The position numbers were made by a program, and so were the translations under genes. The notes under the pieces were generated by a model that worked only from the letters and a program-made list of their open reading frames with translations, did no database searches and was not told the DNA's origin. 64,000 nt of DNA. It comes from an uncultured candidate division WPS-2 bacterium. Lineage in GTDB: Bacteria; Vulcanimicrobiota; Vulcanimicrobiia; Vulcanimicrobiales; Vulcanimicrobiaceae. The DNA lies in NCBI GenBank assembly GCA_937927945.1, contig CALEYW010000046.1:1-64000 (forward strand), in the 5' to 3' direction. Shown piece by piece: positions 42,176 through 50,786 of the stretch (its first letter is position 1; the number at the start of each line of letters is the position of its first letter).

Positions 42176-43396
42176 TCACCCGACGATCGTGCCGCTGACC
42201 TCGCCGAACCCGATGCGCACGTCACCGCGGACGGCGCGCCCCCGCATGATGACCGTGTCGCCGTCTTCGAGGAACGTCCGCGACTCGCCTCCGGGGAGGG
42301 CGAGCGGATCGCGGCCGCGCCAAGTGAGCTCGACGAACGAGCCCTGCGTCCCCGGCTCGGAACCGCTGATCGTGCCGCTCCCGAACAGATCGCCCGGGCG
42401 GATCGCCGCTCCGTTGGAGGTCACGTGCGCGAGCTGCTGCGCCAGGGTCCAATACATCGCGCGGAAGTTCGTGCGCGAGATCGTCAGCGGCGGGTGTCCG
42501 TGCTCGCGCATGCGCGCGGTCTGCAGCGCCATCTCCAGTTCGACGTCGTAGGACCACGGTTCGCGGGTGCGCAGATACGGCAGCGGCTGCGGATCGCGCG
42601 CCGGCTCCGCGACGCGGAAGGGCTCGAGCGCGTCGAGCGTGACGATCCACGGTGAGATCGACGTCGCGAACGACTTCGAGAGAAACGGACCCAGCGGCTG
42701 GTATTCCCAACCTTGGATGTCGCGTGCGCTCCAGTCGTTGAGCAGCACGTAGCCGAAGACGTGGTCGCCGGCGGCGTCGGCTGCGATCGGCTCACCGTGG
42801 ACGTTTCCGGGACCGGCGATCCAGCCGAGTTCGAGCTCCACGTCGAGCAGCCGGGACGGGCCGAATGACGGCGCGTCGGCATCGGGCGCCTTCGTCTGTC
42901 CGTGCGGACGGCGGACCGGCGTGCCGCTGGCGACGACCGTCGCCGAACGTCCGTGATAGCCGATCGGAATGTGCCGATAATTGGGCAGCAGCGGATCGCC
43001 GCCCGGCCGGAGGATGCGCCCGAGGTTGGTCGCGTGTTCGATCGAGGAATAGAAGTCGACGTAGTCGCCGATCGCAACCGGGATGTGCATCGTCACCGCA
43101 TCGCGCGGAAGCGACGCTTTTTCGACGTGGCCGCGTTCCGCGCGGTCGGCTTGTGGGCCGAGCAGATGCTGCAGTCGCGCGCGCACCGTACGCCACGCCG
43201 CGCGGCCGCGCGACAGAAACGCGTTGAGCGTCTCCGCGGCGAGGAGCGATTCTTCGTCGAGCTGGTTCCCGTCGACGAGGGCGTCGAGATCGATGATCCG
43301 ATCCTCGAACGCGACCGCCGGTCGCCGGCGTCCCGTCCGGTCGGAGACGATGCCGAACGGGAGGTTGGCGAGGCCGAAGTCGCGCGGATCCATCAT
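42176..43396 (-). CDS. fahA: Fumarylacetoacetase
   Basis: The enzyme hydrolyses fumarylacetoacetate to fumarate and acetoacetate, the last step of tyrosine breakdown. The 406-residue protein has the N-terminal SH3-like domain (1-115) and the FAH catalytic domain: DYVDFYSSIEHATNLGR, YRHIPIGYHGRSATVVASGTPV, DVELELGWIAGPGN (metal Glu), GYVLLNDWSARDIQGWEY, PLGPFLSKSFATSISPW and GDLFGSGTISG. It is coupled to the upstream unknown protein by a 4-nt overlap. No hmgA or hpd is in the window. Confidence 0.95.
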   Translation of the reverse strand: MMDPRDFGLANLPFGIVSDRTGRRRPAVAFEDRIIDLDALVDGNQLDEESLLAAETLNAFLSRGRAAWRTVRARLQHLLGPQADRAERGHVEKASLPRDAVTMHIPVAIGDYVDFYSSIEHATNLGRILRPGGDPLLPNYRHIPIGYHGRSATVVASGTPVRRPHGQTKAPDADAPSFGPSRLLDVELELGWIAGPGNVHGEPIAADAAGDHVFGYVLLNDWSARDIQGWEYQPLGPFLSKSFATSISPWIVTLDALEPFRVAEPARDPQPLPYLRTREPWSYDVELEMALQTARMREHGHPPLTISRTNFRAMYWTLAQQLAHVTSNGAAIRPGDLFGSGTISGSEPGTQGSFVELTWRGRDPLALPGGESRTFLEDGDTVIMRGRAVRGDVRIGFGEVSGTIVG

Positions 43397-44328
43397 AAGA
43401 GCAAGCCGAGTTCGCGCAGCCCGTTCACCGGCTCGTCGAAACTGCAGCTGCCGTACGAGACGCAGCGCGCTCGCGCGGCCGCGACCGCTTCGGCGTCGAC
43501 GCGCACGTCACGCCAGCCGACGTGCATGGGGTCGACCAGGAACGCGCGCGGATCTTCTTCCGCGATCACGTCGTGGACGAGCGCGGGATCGAACGCCCCG
43601 GCGTGCAGCGCGATGCCTGCGATGAAGACGTTGAGGAAGCCGTGCATCAGTTCGCCGTGGTAGATCCCGCGCACGGGATGGTGGAGCCCCGCGGTCGCCT
43701 TCCACGGCAGGTCGTGCGCGTGCGCGGCGAGGAGGAACTCCGCGACGTCGGCGACCGAGGGCGTGACGCCCGGGACGAAGCCGCCGCAGCGCAGCTTCGC
43801 GCCGACCGTGACGGTCGGCGCCGCGTCGCGCACGGCCGCGAGCACGGCGAGCGATGCGGTCGGTTCGACCGTCCAGCCGGCGTTGTACGGGAACTCGTAG
43901 TAGAGTGCGACCGGCCGGTCCGGGTAGTGGCCGGCGATCGTGGCGATCGCGGCGCGGAGGCCGGCTTCGTCCAGCAGCGCCGGCGTCTTGAGTTCGAACG
44001 ATGCCACGGTCGCGCCGTCGAGGCCGGCGCGGGCCACGCGGTCGAGGTCGGCTCGCACGGTGTCGCCTTTGGCGCTGAGCGCGGCGTCGAGGATGACGCT
44101 GAGGGTCAGCGGACGGCCGGGGTCGCGACGGTCGGTGAGCTCGCCGATCCGGGAGGCGGGAACCACGAAGGCGCGGTCGATCCAAGCGTACGCGCTCTCG
44201 GCATGGCGAGCGTGCGCCCGCAAGGCCCGGTGCATCGGCAGCTGCGCCGGCGGGAACAGCGAGGCGTCGTCGATCAGGCGGTCGAGCAAGGCGCGCTTTG
44301 CACTGTCGGTCGAGACGGTCGTAGCCAT
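43393..44328 (-). CDS. Conserved protein of unknown function upstream of fahA
   Basis: The 311-residue soluble protein alternates aliphatic strands and helices consistent with a TIM barrel (VALYYEFPYN, TVGAKLRCGGFVPGVTPS, LPWKATAGLHHPVRGIYHGELMHGFLNVFIAG, SYGSCSFDEPVNGLRELGLL). The KxRCGG and KATAGLHHPxR blocks look like active-site loops with a conserved Lys-His-His set. I know these motifs from uncharacterised proteins only. The 4-nt overlap with fahA implies a linked metabolic role, perhaps handling an aromatic or acyl breakdown product. Confidence 0.7.
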   Translation of the reverse strand: MATTVSTDSAKRALLDRLIDDASLFPPAQLPMHRALRAHARHAESAYAWIDRAFVVPASRIGELTDRRDPGRPLTLSVILDAALSAKGDTVRADLDRVARAGLDGATVASFELKTPALLDEAGLRAAIATIAGHYPDRPVALYYEFPYNAGWTVEPTASLAVLAAVRDAAPTVTVGAKLRCGGFVPGVTPSVADVAEFLLAAHAHDLPWKATAGLHHPVRGIYHGELMHGFLNVFIAGIALHAGAFDPALVHDVIAEEDPRAFLVDPMHVGWRDVRVDAEAVAAARARCVSYGSCSFDEPVNGLRELGLLL

Positions 44329-44356
44329 ACGGTCCGACGACTACTCAGGAAACGGA

Positions 44357-44382
44357 CAAGACCCTCCGCAGGGAGGGTCTTG
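44357..44382 (-). terminator. Terminator after tRNA-Thr(GGT)
   Basis: A perfect 11-bp stem (44357-44367 with 44372-44382) with a 4-nt loop begins 6 nt after the tRNA 3' end on the minus strand and is followed by TCCGTTTCC, a weak T-run. Confidence 0.75.
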
Positions 44383-44388
44383 TCTCTC

Positions 44389-44463
44389 TGGAGCTGGCGG
44401 TGGGGATTGAACCCACGGCCTCGATATTACCAATATCGTGCTCTACCACTGAGCTACGCCAGC
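44389..44463 (-). tRNA. tRNA-Thr (anticodon GGT)
   Basis: A 75-nt cloverleaf with acceptor GCTGGCG/CGCCAGC, D-arm GCTC/GAGC, anticodon arm CGATA-TTGGTAA-TATCG giving GGT, T-arm with GGGTTCAATCCC and an encoded CCA. The last codons and stop of the PD-(D/E)XK gene lie within its first 10 nt. Confidence 0.96.
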
Positions 44464-44966
44464 AACTCGAACTGATCTGCCCATCGTACTCCCTTCGTCA
44501 TGCCGTTCTTCGTCGGAGCGACTCTCAGGTGGGCGGACGTGGCGACCAATTGCGATTCTGGGAGGAGATAGACTTTCCTCGTCTCGGGGCAGTAGATGGC
44601 AAGCAAGTCGACCTGACCGAAGTACGGCTGCTGCGCGCCGCCCCGATGCGTGTGCGAACTGGAACACGAATATTTTATGACGGCGCCACGCAGCCGTCCA
44701 GTCTTGACCTGAATGCGAAAGAGCGTTTCGCCATCATCTGCGATGAGATCGTAACGGCTACTTTCGCCGAACGGTTTCGAGACGGCATAGCCCGCCTCCA
44801 TCAACGCAATCAACACGCGTCCTTCCGAAATATCGCCGATGCGCTTCGTGTCGCGTTTGACGCGCGTCGATTGCTCGAGCGGCTTGACCTCTGCCGCTTC
44901 GAGCAGCGACTGCTGGATCAAAAACGAGACGGGAGTGTCGAGACACGATAAATTGGTTCGATGCAT
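44454..44966 (-). CDS. PD-(D/E)XK endonuclease-like protein (intron-homing type)
   Basis: The 170-residue protein matches the PDDEXK family that includes the group I intron homing enzyme I-Ssp6803I. It has a basic helix RVKRDTKRIGDISEGRV with Glu48, the metal-binding core RYDLIADDGE (Asp73) and RIQVKTGR (Gln86-x-Lys88, with Q in place of the usual E/D), and KYSCSSSHTHRGGA followed by QVDLLAIYCPETRKVYLLP. Its stop TAG is positions 8-10 of tRNA-Thr(GGT). By eye its base composition is less GC-rich than its neighbours, which fits transfer. No group I intron core was recognised. Confidence 0.75.
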   Translation of the reverse strand: MHRTNLSCLDTPVSFLIQQSLLEAAEVKPLEQSTRVKRDTKRIGDISEGRVLIALMEAGYAVSKPFGESSRYDLIADDGETLFRIQVKTGRLRGAVIKYSCSSSHTHRGGAQQPYFGQVDLLAIYCPETRKVYLLPESQLVATSAHLRVAPTKNGMTKGVRWADQFELLA

Positions 44967-45009
44967 ACGTGCATCGTATCGTCTGCGTGTGCCACCAGTA
45001 CGGCACTGA

Positions 45010-46852
45010 CTAAATCGACGTCGGCGTCGTCGCGAGGATCGGCAGCCGCGCGGTGCCCGTCACGGTGACGGGGACAACCGCAGGTTTCGCCGCGTTTGCC
45101 GTCCCGTTGCGCGCGTATTGATCCTGCAACCCGTACACGAGGATTCCGAGCTGGTCGCGCGGCGCGAGCCGGACGCCGCCGCCTGAGAGATCGACGTCGA
45201 ACTGGCCCTGTCCGCGCAGCGGCGTGAGCTGATTGTCGATGAGATCCCACACGCCCGGGTTCGACGCGTGCATCTGACCGAGTCCCACGAACACGATCGG
45301 GATTCCGGCTGCGACACCGCCGATCGCCGACACTTGGAAGGTGACGTGCGGGATGCCGGCGACGATCGCGCCGTTCGCACCGGCGGTATAGAGACCGACC
45401 GCGGCCGGCACGTCGACGTTGGCGCCCGCGACGACCGCGAGCGATCCGATGTCGAATGCGGTCAGCGATCCGGATGTCGCCGTCGGAACGGTCGGCAGCG
45501 TGATCGCGTCGCCGGCCGAGAGCGAGATGCACGGGTCCGTCGGGATGCCCGCCGTTGCGTTGGTCTGACCTTTGAGGTAGCGGTTGAACCACATCAGCTG
45601 GGCAGCATCTTCATTGAGCGTCGCACCGCAGCGTGAATCGCTCGAGTCACCCGAGGGATAGTAGAGCGCCGCGCCGGGGTCCGGAACGATGCCGAGGCTA
45701 TTGTGCCCCGCCTGATAGCTCAACAGCCGTACGTCGCCGCCCGAGCGTTGGAGGCACTTGTAGTTCCGATAGCCGTTGTTATAGTCGAACAGCGTGTCGC
45801 GGACCCCGATCCAGATCATCGCGTTGACCTTCGGCGGAACGGTCGTCGGCGGCAGCAGCGGAGCCGTTCCCGGACCGCCGTTCGTCGCGACGCTGGTGCT
45901 GTCGCAGAAATAATCGGCGCTGTGATAGTCATAGAAATCGTGGGCGTACGAGCTCTCCGTATTGTTGAGCGTCGAGTCGGTCGCGAGGAACTGCGTCGAA
46001 ATGAACGGATCGAGCCGCTGCTGCGCCGCGCCGAGACCCGCACCCCACAGAAAGTCGTTCCACAGTGATTTGAAGACACCGTTCGGCACGAGCGCGTAAT
46101 TCAGATTCGCCGGCGCCATGTTCGGCGTGATCGCGCGCAAACGACGGCGCGGATCGGTATTGAGGATGAGATACTGGTACATCCCGCCGTACGATCCGCC
46201 GATCGCGCCCATGATCGGCTCGTGCGGATCCTTGCCGTCCAGCGTCGGGCCGTACGCAAGCCACGACAGCTTCGCTTGCGCCCAATCCATGACCGCGAGA
46301 ATGTCGGCCGCATCCTTATCGGGGTCCATCGAGTCGACGATGCCGGTGTTCTCGCCGAACCCGCGCTGGTCGAAGCTGATGACCCCATACCCGTTGGCGA
46401 CCAGCTCCGAAAGATTCGCGCCCACGCCGACGCCCGCGCTGGAACTCGCGGCCGGCGAGCCGAGCGTCTTCGTGCGGCTGCCGCCCCAACCGTGGCCGTG
46501 CAGCACGAGCGGGTAGGACGAGCCGCCGGTGATCGTCGAGGGTTCGAAGACCGTGAAGGCGACGGTGTCGCCGGTCGATGCGGTCAGATAGATGCTGTAG
46601 ATCGCACCGGTGCGGGATGCCCCCGCTGCCAGGGGCGGCGGTACGGTATTCGTGTGGCCGGCGGCGTCCGGCGGCGCAGTCGGTGCCGGCCGCTGGGCGG
46701 AGGCCACTTCCCGAGCGGTGCCGGCGGCGCCGACGACGTTCGGTGAGGGGATGCTGGACGATCCGCGGCCCACCGCATGCGGTCAACGTAACCGCAGCAG
46801 CGAGAGCCGGAAGTGCCAGCAACGGGAGAGCACGCATCGGTGACGACCTCAT
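45010..46852 (-). pseudogene. Secreted alpha/beta hydrolase (S15/CocE-like) with frameshifted signal peptide
   Basis: The main frame (about 46773-45010) encodes an S15-type alpha/beta hydrolase. It has VLHGHGWGGSRT (oxyanion), VISFDQRGFGENTG, the nucleophile elbow IGGSYGGMYQ and later the acid/His region (LLSYQAGHNSLG), then a beta-sandwich tail (about 430-587). Immediately upstream, one base out of frame, lies a lipoprotein signal, MRALPLLALPALAAAVTLTACGG (46837), or MRSSP at 46852. Joining them needs removal of one base within about 46765-46785 (TGCGGTGGGCC region). Without it, translation could start only at GTG 46773, giving a protein with no export signal. Mutation or assembly error cannot be told apart. 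Confidence 0.7.
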
Positions 46853-47092
46853 GAAAACTTTCGCGGTCGTCACATCGTCATCGCTGAAGCGGGACGGGAA
46901 CCATACCCAAAACCAGGGAGGCGGCCCGCAAGAAAATACCGCTCGCTAGCGAGGGCCCGTCAAGTCGGGAGCGGGCGTCTGGGGTTGGGGCTCGTCACCG
47001 CGCCGTGCGCCGGAATGAACCGTTCCAATTTCGCTTGTCGAACGAAATCGTCGGGATAGTGGCTGAGATACCTCTGCAGAAGGCGCCGCTTC

Positions 47093-47542
47093 TCACCTCG
47101 ATATACGAGATACGAGGTACTCGATGTCGATCCAGATTGGCGATCCGGCGCGTTCGCGAATCACGGCGGCAACCGGCTGAAGCTGCTTCCACACGCGCGG
47201 TGTCATGTCGAAATATGCGCCGAACAATTCTTGATCGAGCACGCCGCGATTGAGCAGCCGCGCCACCTCCTGGTAATGGATGGCGATCGTGGAGATCCGG
47301 CGATCGAGTTCGGGCGTCGTCGCGGCCCGAAGCGTCTCGGGGTCCCCGAAGTCCTGACCCTGGAGATAGCGGCGTGCCTCGATCATCTCCCGCGACTGCG
47401 TCACACGGCTGAGCTCCAAATACGAGTGCAGCTGGTTGGCCAGACGTAGGTGCCGCAGCTGAAGCACGGCGGCAAGGGCGGCGACCAAGACGATGACGGC
47501 ACTCGCTAAAGACGCGAGCGCGCTGAGGGCCTCCCAGGACAT
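47093..47542 (-). CDS. Small membrane protein, DUF4760-like
   Basis: The 149-residue product starts MSWEALSALASLASAVIVLV (47542). It has one N-terminal membrane helix (about 5-25) and a cytosolic helical domain with QLRHLRLANQLHSYLELSR, EARRYLQGQDFGDPETLR, IHYQEVARLLNRGVLDQELFGAYFDMTPRVWKQLQP and WIDIEYLV. This pattern is familiar from small accessory proteins grouped as DUF4760. The role is unknown. It lies between tRNA-Gly and the hydrolase gene, and by eye is less GC-rich than its neighbours. Confidence 0.65.
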   Translation of the reverse strand: MSWEALSALASLASAVIVLVAALAAVLQLRHLRLANQLHSYLELSRVTQSREMIEARRYLQGQDFGDPETLRAATTPELDRRISTIAIHYQEVARLLNRGVLDQELFGAYFDMTPRVWKQLQPVAAVIRERAGSPIWIDIEYLVSRISR

Positions 47543-47575
47543 CCGGCAATCAGCCTTACTTCGGTAGGAGCGAAT

Positions 47576-47649
47576 TGGAGCGGGCGGCGGGAATCGAACC
47601 CGCGACTCTTGCTTGGAAGGCAAGGGCATTACCATTATGCAACGCCCGC
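47576..47649 (-). tRNA. tRNA-Gly (anticodon TCC)
   Basis: A 74-nt cloverleaf with acceptor GCGGGCG/CGCCCGC, anticodon arm CTTGC-CTTCCAA-GCAAG giving TCC, T-arm with GGTTCGATTCC and an encoded CCA. Confidence 0.96.
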
Positions 47650-47676
47650 ACTCGTGTCGGTCGGTCGTCCCTTACG

Positions 47677-47712
47677 AAAAGACGGCGCGCGTCCCTCTCG
47701 GAAACGCGCGCC
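47677..47712 (-). terminator. Terminator after tRNA-Tyr
   Basis: A 9-bp stem (47684-47692 with 47704-47712, GGCGCGCGT and its complement) begins 6 nt past the tRNA-Tyr 3' end on the minus strand and is followed by GTCTTTTCG. Confidence 0.75.
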
Positions 47713-47718
47713 GCTCGC

Positions 47719-47806
47719 TGGTGGGCCGGGCAGGATTTGAACCTGCGTATCGCTTTCGCGAGCCGAATTTACAGTCCGGTGCCATTAACCACTCGACCAC
47801 CGACCC
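47719..47806 (-). tRNA. tRNA-Tyr (anticodon GTA)
   Basis: An 88-nt class II tRNA with acceptor GGGTCGG/CCGGCCC, anticodon arm CCGGA-CTGTAAA-TTCGG giving GTA, a long variable arm (CTCGCGAAAGCGATACG), T-arm with GGTTCAAATCC and an encoded CCA. Confidence 0.96.
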
Positions 47807-47921
47807 ACGGTGGGGACCCGCTGAGATACGCGCACCCGCGGTCGCGTTCCTACCACTGCGGCCGGCTCGCACGGCCAGGCCGCGAGGCCGTGCGGAGCCG
47901 GATGAGGAAAAACCCGAGCGC

Positions 47922-47993
47922 GCCGACGTAGCTCAGTGGTAGAGCATCTGCCTTGTAAGCAGAGGGTCGTGGGTTCAATCCCCACCGTCGGCT
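47922..47993 (+). tRNA. tRNA-Thr (anticodon TGT)
   Basis: A 72-nt cloverleaf with acceptor GCCGACG/CGTCGGC and anticodon arm TCTGC-CTTGTAA-GCAGA giving TGT. It is on the plus strand, unlike the other four tRNAs of this locus, and has no encoded CCA (CTG follows the discriminator), so it needs CCA addition. Confidence 0.95.
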
Positions 47994-48030
47994 CTGCATC
48001 CTTCGCGCGAATCGAGGCGTCGTTTCTCGC

Positions 48031-48399
48031 ATGAACGAGCCCATCGAGGTCAATCCCGCCTGGCGCCGCAGCGGCGGATTGGCGCTCGTCTGCGAGAAGT
48101 GCCTGAACGTGCGCTTCCCGGAAGATTTCCCGGAGCACGCCGGGGACGAACGCCTCAAACTGCGCGAGTGGCTCAAGGACCGGCTCAAGCGCGAAGGCTA
48201 CTGGGGGCCGATCCGCGCGACCGGCACGACCTGTCTCGACGTCTGCGCGAAGGGGCGGGTCACGATCTTCCTCGATCCGGTCGGCCGGGACGGCGAGCCG
48301 AAATGCCTCGTGTTCGACCCGCTCGAGGATCGCGAGCTGATCTATCAGACGGTCGTGCGCGAGCTCGGACCGCCGCAGGCGCACAAGGCGGCGTCGTAG
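48031..48399 (+). CDS. Thioredoxin-fold (2Fe-2S) ferredoxin domain protein
   Basis: The 122-residue protein has four candidate cluster cysteines, Cys21 and Cys24 (LVCEKCLN) and Cys68 and Cys72 (TTCLDVCAKG), with the beta strand VTIFLDP after the second pair. This resembles the thioredoxin-like [2Fe-2S] ferredoxins. The first pair is CxxC rather than the wider spacing seen in classic members, so a different cluster or a redox disulfide is possible. It starts 37 nt after tRNA-Thr(TGT) and precedes the phosphoribosyltransferase by 24 nt. Confidence 0.65.
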   Translation: MNEPIEVNPAWRRSGGLALVCEKCLNVRFPEDFPEHAGDERLKLREWLKDRLKREGYWGPIRATGTTCLDVCAKGRVTIFLDPVGRDGEPKCLVFDPLEDRELIYQTVVRELGPPQAHKAAS

Positions 48400-48423
48400 C
48401 GCGACGGGCTAGCGGCGGCATAC

Positions 48424-49068
48424 GTGGAGGCACATCCGCGATTTCGCGACCGGCGTGACGCCGGCCGATCGCTGGCGGCAATGCTGCGAGGCTACGCCGG
48501 CCGGCGCGATGTCGTGGTCCTCGCGCTTCCGCGCGGCGGCGTCGCGGTCGCCCACGAGGTCGCGCGCGCGCTGAACGCGCCGCTGGATCTCGCGATCGTT
48601 CGCAAACTCGGCGTCCCCGGCCGCGAAGAGCTGGCGCTCGGCGCGATCGGCGCCGGCGGCATCACCGTGCTCAACGACGACGTGATCGCTGCGCTGCGGA
48701 TCCATCAGGCCACGATCGACGAGGTCATCACGCGCGAGCGCGTGGAACTCGCCCGGCGCGAGCGGCGCTACCGCAACAATCGCACGCCCCCCGATCTGCG
48801 CGGTGCGACCGTCATCGTGGTCGACGACGGCCTCGCCACGGGCGCCAGCATGCTCGCCGCGGTCGCAGCGCTGCGTGCACGCGAGCCCGCCCGGGTCGTC
48901 GTCGCGATCCCGGTCGCTGCGAGCGAAACCTGCGAGCTCGTGCGGCGCGAGGCGGACGAGCTGATCTGCTGCTGGACGCCCGTGCCGTTCGGCGGCGTCG
49001 GCGCGTGGTACGAGAACTTCACGCAGCTCAAAGATGCCGACGTACGGCGGTTCCTCGCCCGGCGCTGA
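48424..49068 (+). CDS. Phosphoribosyltransferase family protein
   Basis: The 214-residue type I phosphoribosyltransferase fold has LALPRGGVAVAHEVARAL near 32-50, KLGVPGREELALGAI and the PRPP loop VIVVDDGLATGASMLAA at about 127-143, ending in a hood region with CCWTPVPFGGVGAWYENF. That last block is typical of the stand-alone family often found near dienelactone hydrolases and of uncertain base specificity. The start is GTG 48424. A hairpin terminator follows. Confidence 0.85.
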   Translation: MEAHPRFRDRRDAGRSLAAMLRGYAGRRDVVVLALPRGGVAVAHEVARALNAPLDLAIVRKLGVPGREELALGAIGAGGITVLNDDVIAALRIHQATIDEVITRERVELARRERRYRNNRTPPDLRGATVIVVDDGLATGASMLAAVAALRAREPARVVVAIPVAASETCELVRREADELICCWTPVPFGGVGAWYENFTQLKDADVRRFLARR

Positions 49069-49070
49069 AA

Positions 49071-49110
49071 ACGAAGAGACCCCGCACGCAGCGGCGTCTC
49101 GTTCGTTTTT
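49071..49110 (+). terminator. Terminator after the phosphoribosyltransferase gene
   Basis: AACGA-A-GAGAC pairs imperfectly with GTCTC-G-TTCGTT around a 15-nt loop and is followed by TTTTT (49106-49110), two bases after the stop codon. Confidence 0.7.
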
Positions 49111-49167
49111 CCGTCTGGATCCTCGAAGGCGTCGGCTGACGGATCAGCTACGCGCCCCTAGGTCCTT

Positions 49168-49815
49168 TCAAGGAAGCTCGATCTCGGCGAGGTTCTTCTC
49201 GATCTTGCGCTTCACGCGCTGCAGCGCGTTGTCGATCGACTTCACGTGCCGATTCAGATCGCGCGCCATCTCCTGATAGGACTTGCCTTCCAGGTACGAG
49301 AGCAACACCTGCGATTCGAGATCGGAGAGGTTCTCTTGGATGCGCGCCTTGATGTCTTCCGAGACTTCCTGGTTGATCACGAGTTCTTCGGGATCGGACG
49401 TCTTCTGCGAAGGCATCACGTCGAGCAGCGTGCGTTCGCTGTCCTCGTCGTAGATCGGCTTGTTGAGCGAGATGTACTGATTGAGCGGGATGTGTTTCTG
49501 CCGGGTCGCGGTCTTGATCGCGGTGATGATCTGCCGCGTGATGCAGAGCTCCGCGAAGGCACGGAAACTCGAAAGCTTGTCCGCTTTGAAATCGCGAACG
49601 GCTTTATAGAGTCCGATCATCCCTTCTTGGATGATATCCTCTCGGTCCGCGCCGATGAGGAAGTAGCTCTTTGCCTTGATCCGGACGAAGTTCTTGTACT
49701 TGTTGAGCAAGAACTCCATGGCGAGATTGTCGCCGGATTTCGCCGCTGAGACGAGGTCTTCGTCCGGCCGCTCGTGATATTCGAGGGCCTCGGCGGCGGG
49801 CTGCGTGAGCGCCAA
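49168..49815 (-). CDS. sigH: RNA polymerase sigma factor, SigH (sigma-30)-like
   Basis: The 215-residue sigma factor is close in size and sequence to Bacillus SigH. Region 2 lies at about 20-95 (EDLVSAAKSGDNLAMEFLLNKYKNFVRIKAKSYFLIGADREDIIQEGMIGLYKAVRDF, RAFAELCITRQIITAIKTATRQKH) and region 4 at about 150-210 (LSDLESQVLLSYLEGKSYQEMARDLNRHVKSIDNALQRVKRKIEK). In Bacillus it drives post-exponential genes, but here the regulon is unknown and no sporulation genes are present. The start is TTG 49815 with AGGTAGG upstream. It is conserved in position next to rlmB and has its own strong promoter. Confidence 0.93.
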   Translation of the reverse strand: MALTQPAAEALEYHERPDEDLVSAAKSGDNLAMEFLLNKYKNFVRIKAKSYFLIGADREDIIQEGMIGLYKAVRDFKADKLSSFRAFAELCITRQIITAIKTATRQKHIPLNQYISLNKPIYDEDSERTLLDVMPSQKTSDPEELVINQEVSEDIKARIQENLSDLESQVLLSYLEGKSYQEMARDLNRHVKSIDNALQRVKRKIEKNLAEIELP

Positions 49816-49890
49816 GTGAACCTACCTTGCCAGGAACGGTCAGGCACGAAAACGCGGGCCGGAGCCCGTCGAGCCGTGCATGACCGTCCT

Positions 49891-49919
49891 AGTATAGGAG
49901 GGTCCTGCTAGCGGGTCAA
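49891..49919 (-). promoter_or_regulatory. Strong sigma-70-type promoter of sigH
   Basis: On the minus strand TTGACC (49914-49919) and TATACT (49891-49896) are spaced exactly 17 nt, the best promoter match seen in the window. Predicted initiation near 49884 gives a leader of about 70 nt before sigH. Confidence 0.85.
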
Positions 49920-49980
49920 GGACAAGGGAGGCCTCCGACGGCTTTGTACGGTCGCAACGTTGAGTCGAGGGCCGCCGGCC

Positions 49981-50786
49981 TTACGCCTGCTCGCCAGCCT
50001 CGCCCGGCTCGGCCCGCCGCTGCCGCACCGCTTCGAACAGCAGGATCCCGGAAGCCACCGAGGCGTTCAGCGACCCGACCCGGCCGAGCAGGGGGATCGA
50101 GACCAGCCCGTCGCACTCGCGCTTGACCAGCGGCGAGACCCCCTCGCCCTCCGCTCCGATCACGAACGCCGCCGGACCGTCGAAGCGGAGCTCGGTGTAC
50201 GGTTTCGCTCCTTCTCCGATCGCCGCGCCGTACACCCAGATCCCGGCCTTCTTGAGGGTGCGGACCGCCTGCGCGACGTTGGCGACCCGGGCGATCGGGA
50301 CGAACGCGGTCGCGCCGGCCGACGATTTGCGGACGGTCGGGTTGACGCCGGCGCTGCGCCGCTCGGGCAGGATCACGGCCGTCGCCGCCGCGCATTCGGC
50401 CGACCGGATGATCGCGCCGACGTTGTGCGGATCGGTCACGTGGTCGAGCACGACGTAGAGTGCCGGGCGCGGCCCCTTGCCGGCATTGATCGCGTCTTCG
50501 AGCGTCACGTACTCGAACGGCTCGCCGAACGCGACCACGCCCTGGTGCGCTTTGTACGGAAACGACGCGAAGTATGCGCGGCTCTCGAAGCGCACCGGGA
50601 CGTTCGCCGCGCGTGCGCGCTCGAGCAGGTTCTTCAGCACCGGGTCGCGCTTGCGGTCGTCGCCCACGTGGATGTGGCGCAGCGGCTCGCCGGCCACCAG
50701 CATCTCGTCGACCGCGTGCACGCCGTAGATGACGTCGTCGAGATCGATCCGCGGCGCGCCGCGCTGCGGTTGCGGACGTCCCGCGC

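Noticed and set aside
38998..42225. Minus-strand open frame of over 1000 codons opposite the PAS/PP2C protein
   Set aside because: It is a shadow of the real plus-strand gene with its recognised PAS, PP2C and HATPase motifs.
44340..45000. Group I intron around the PD-(D/E)XK gene
   Set aside because: tRNA-Thr is intact and contiguous and no P/Q/R/S-type intron core was recognised in the flanks.
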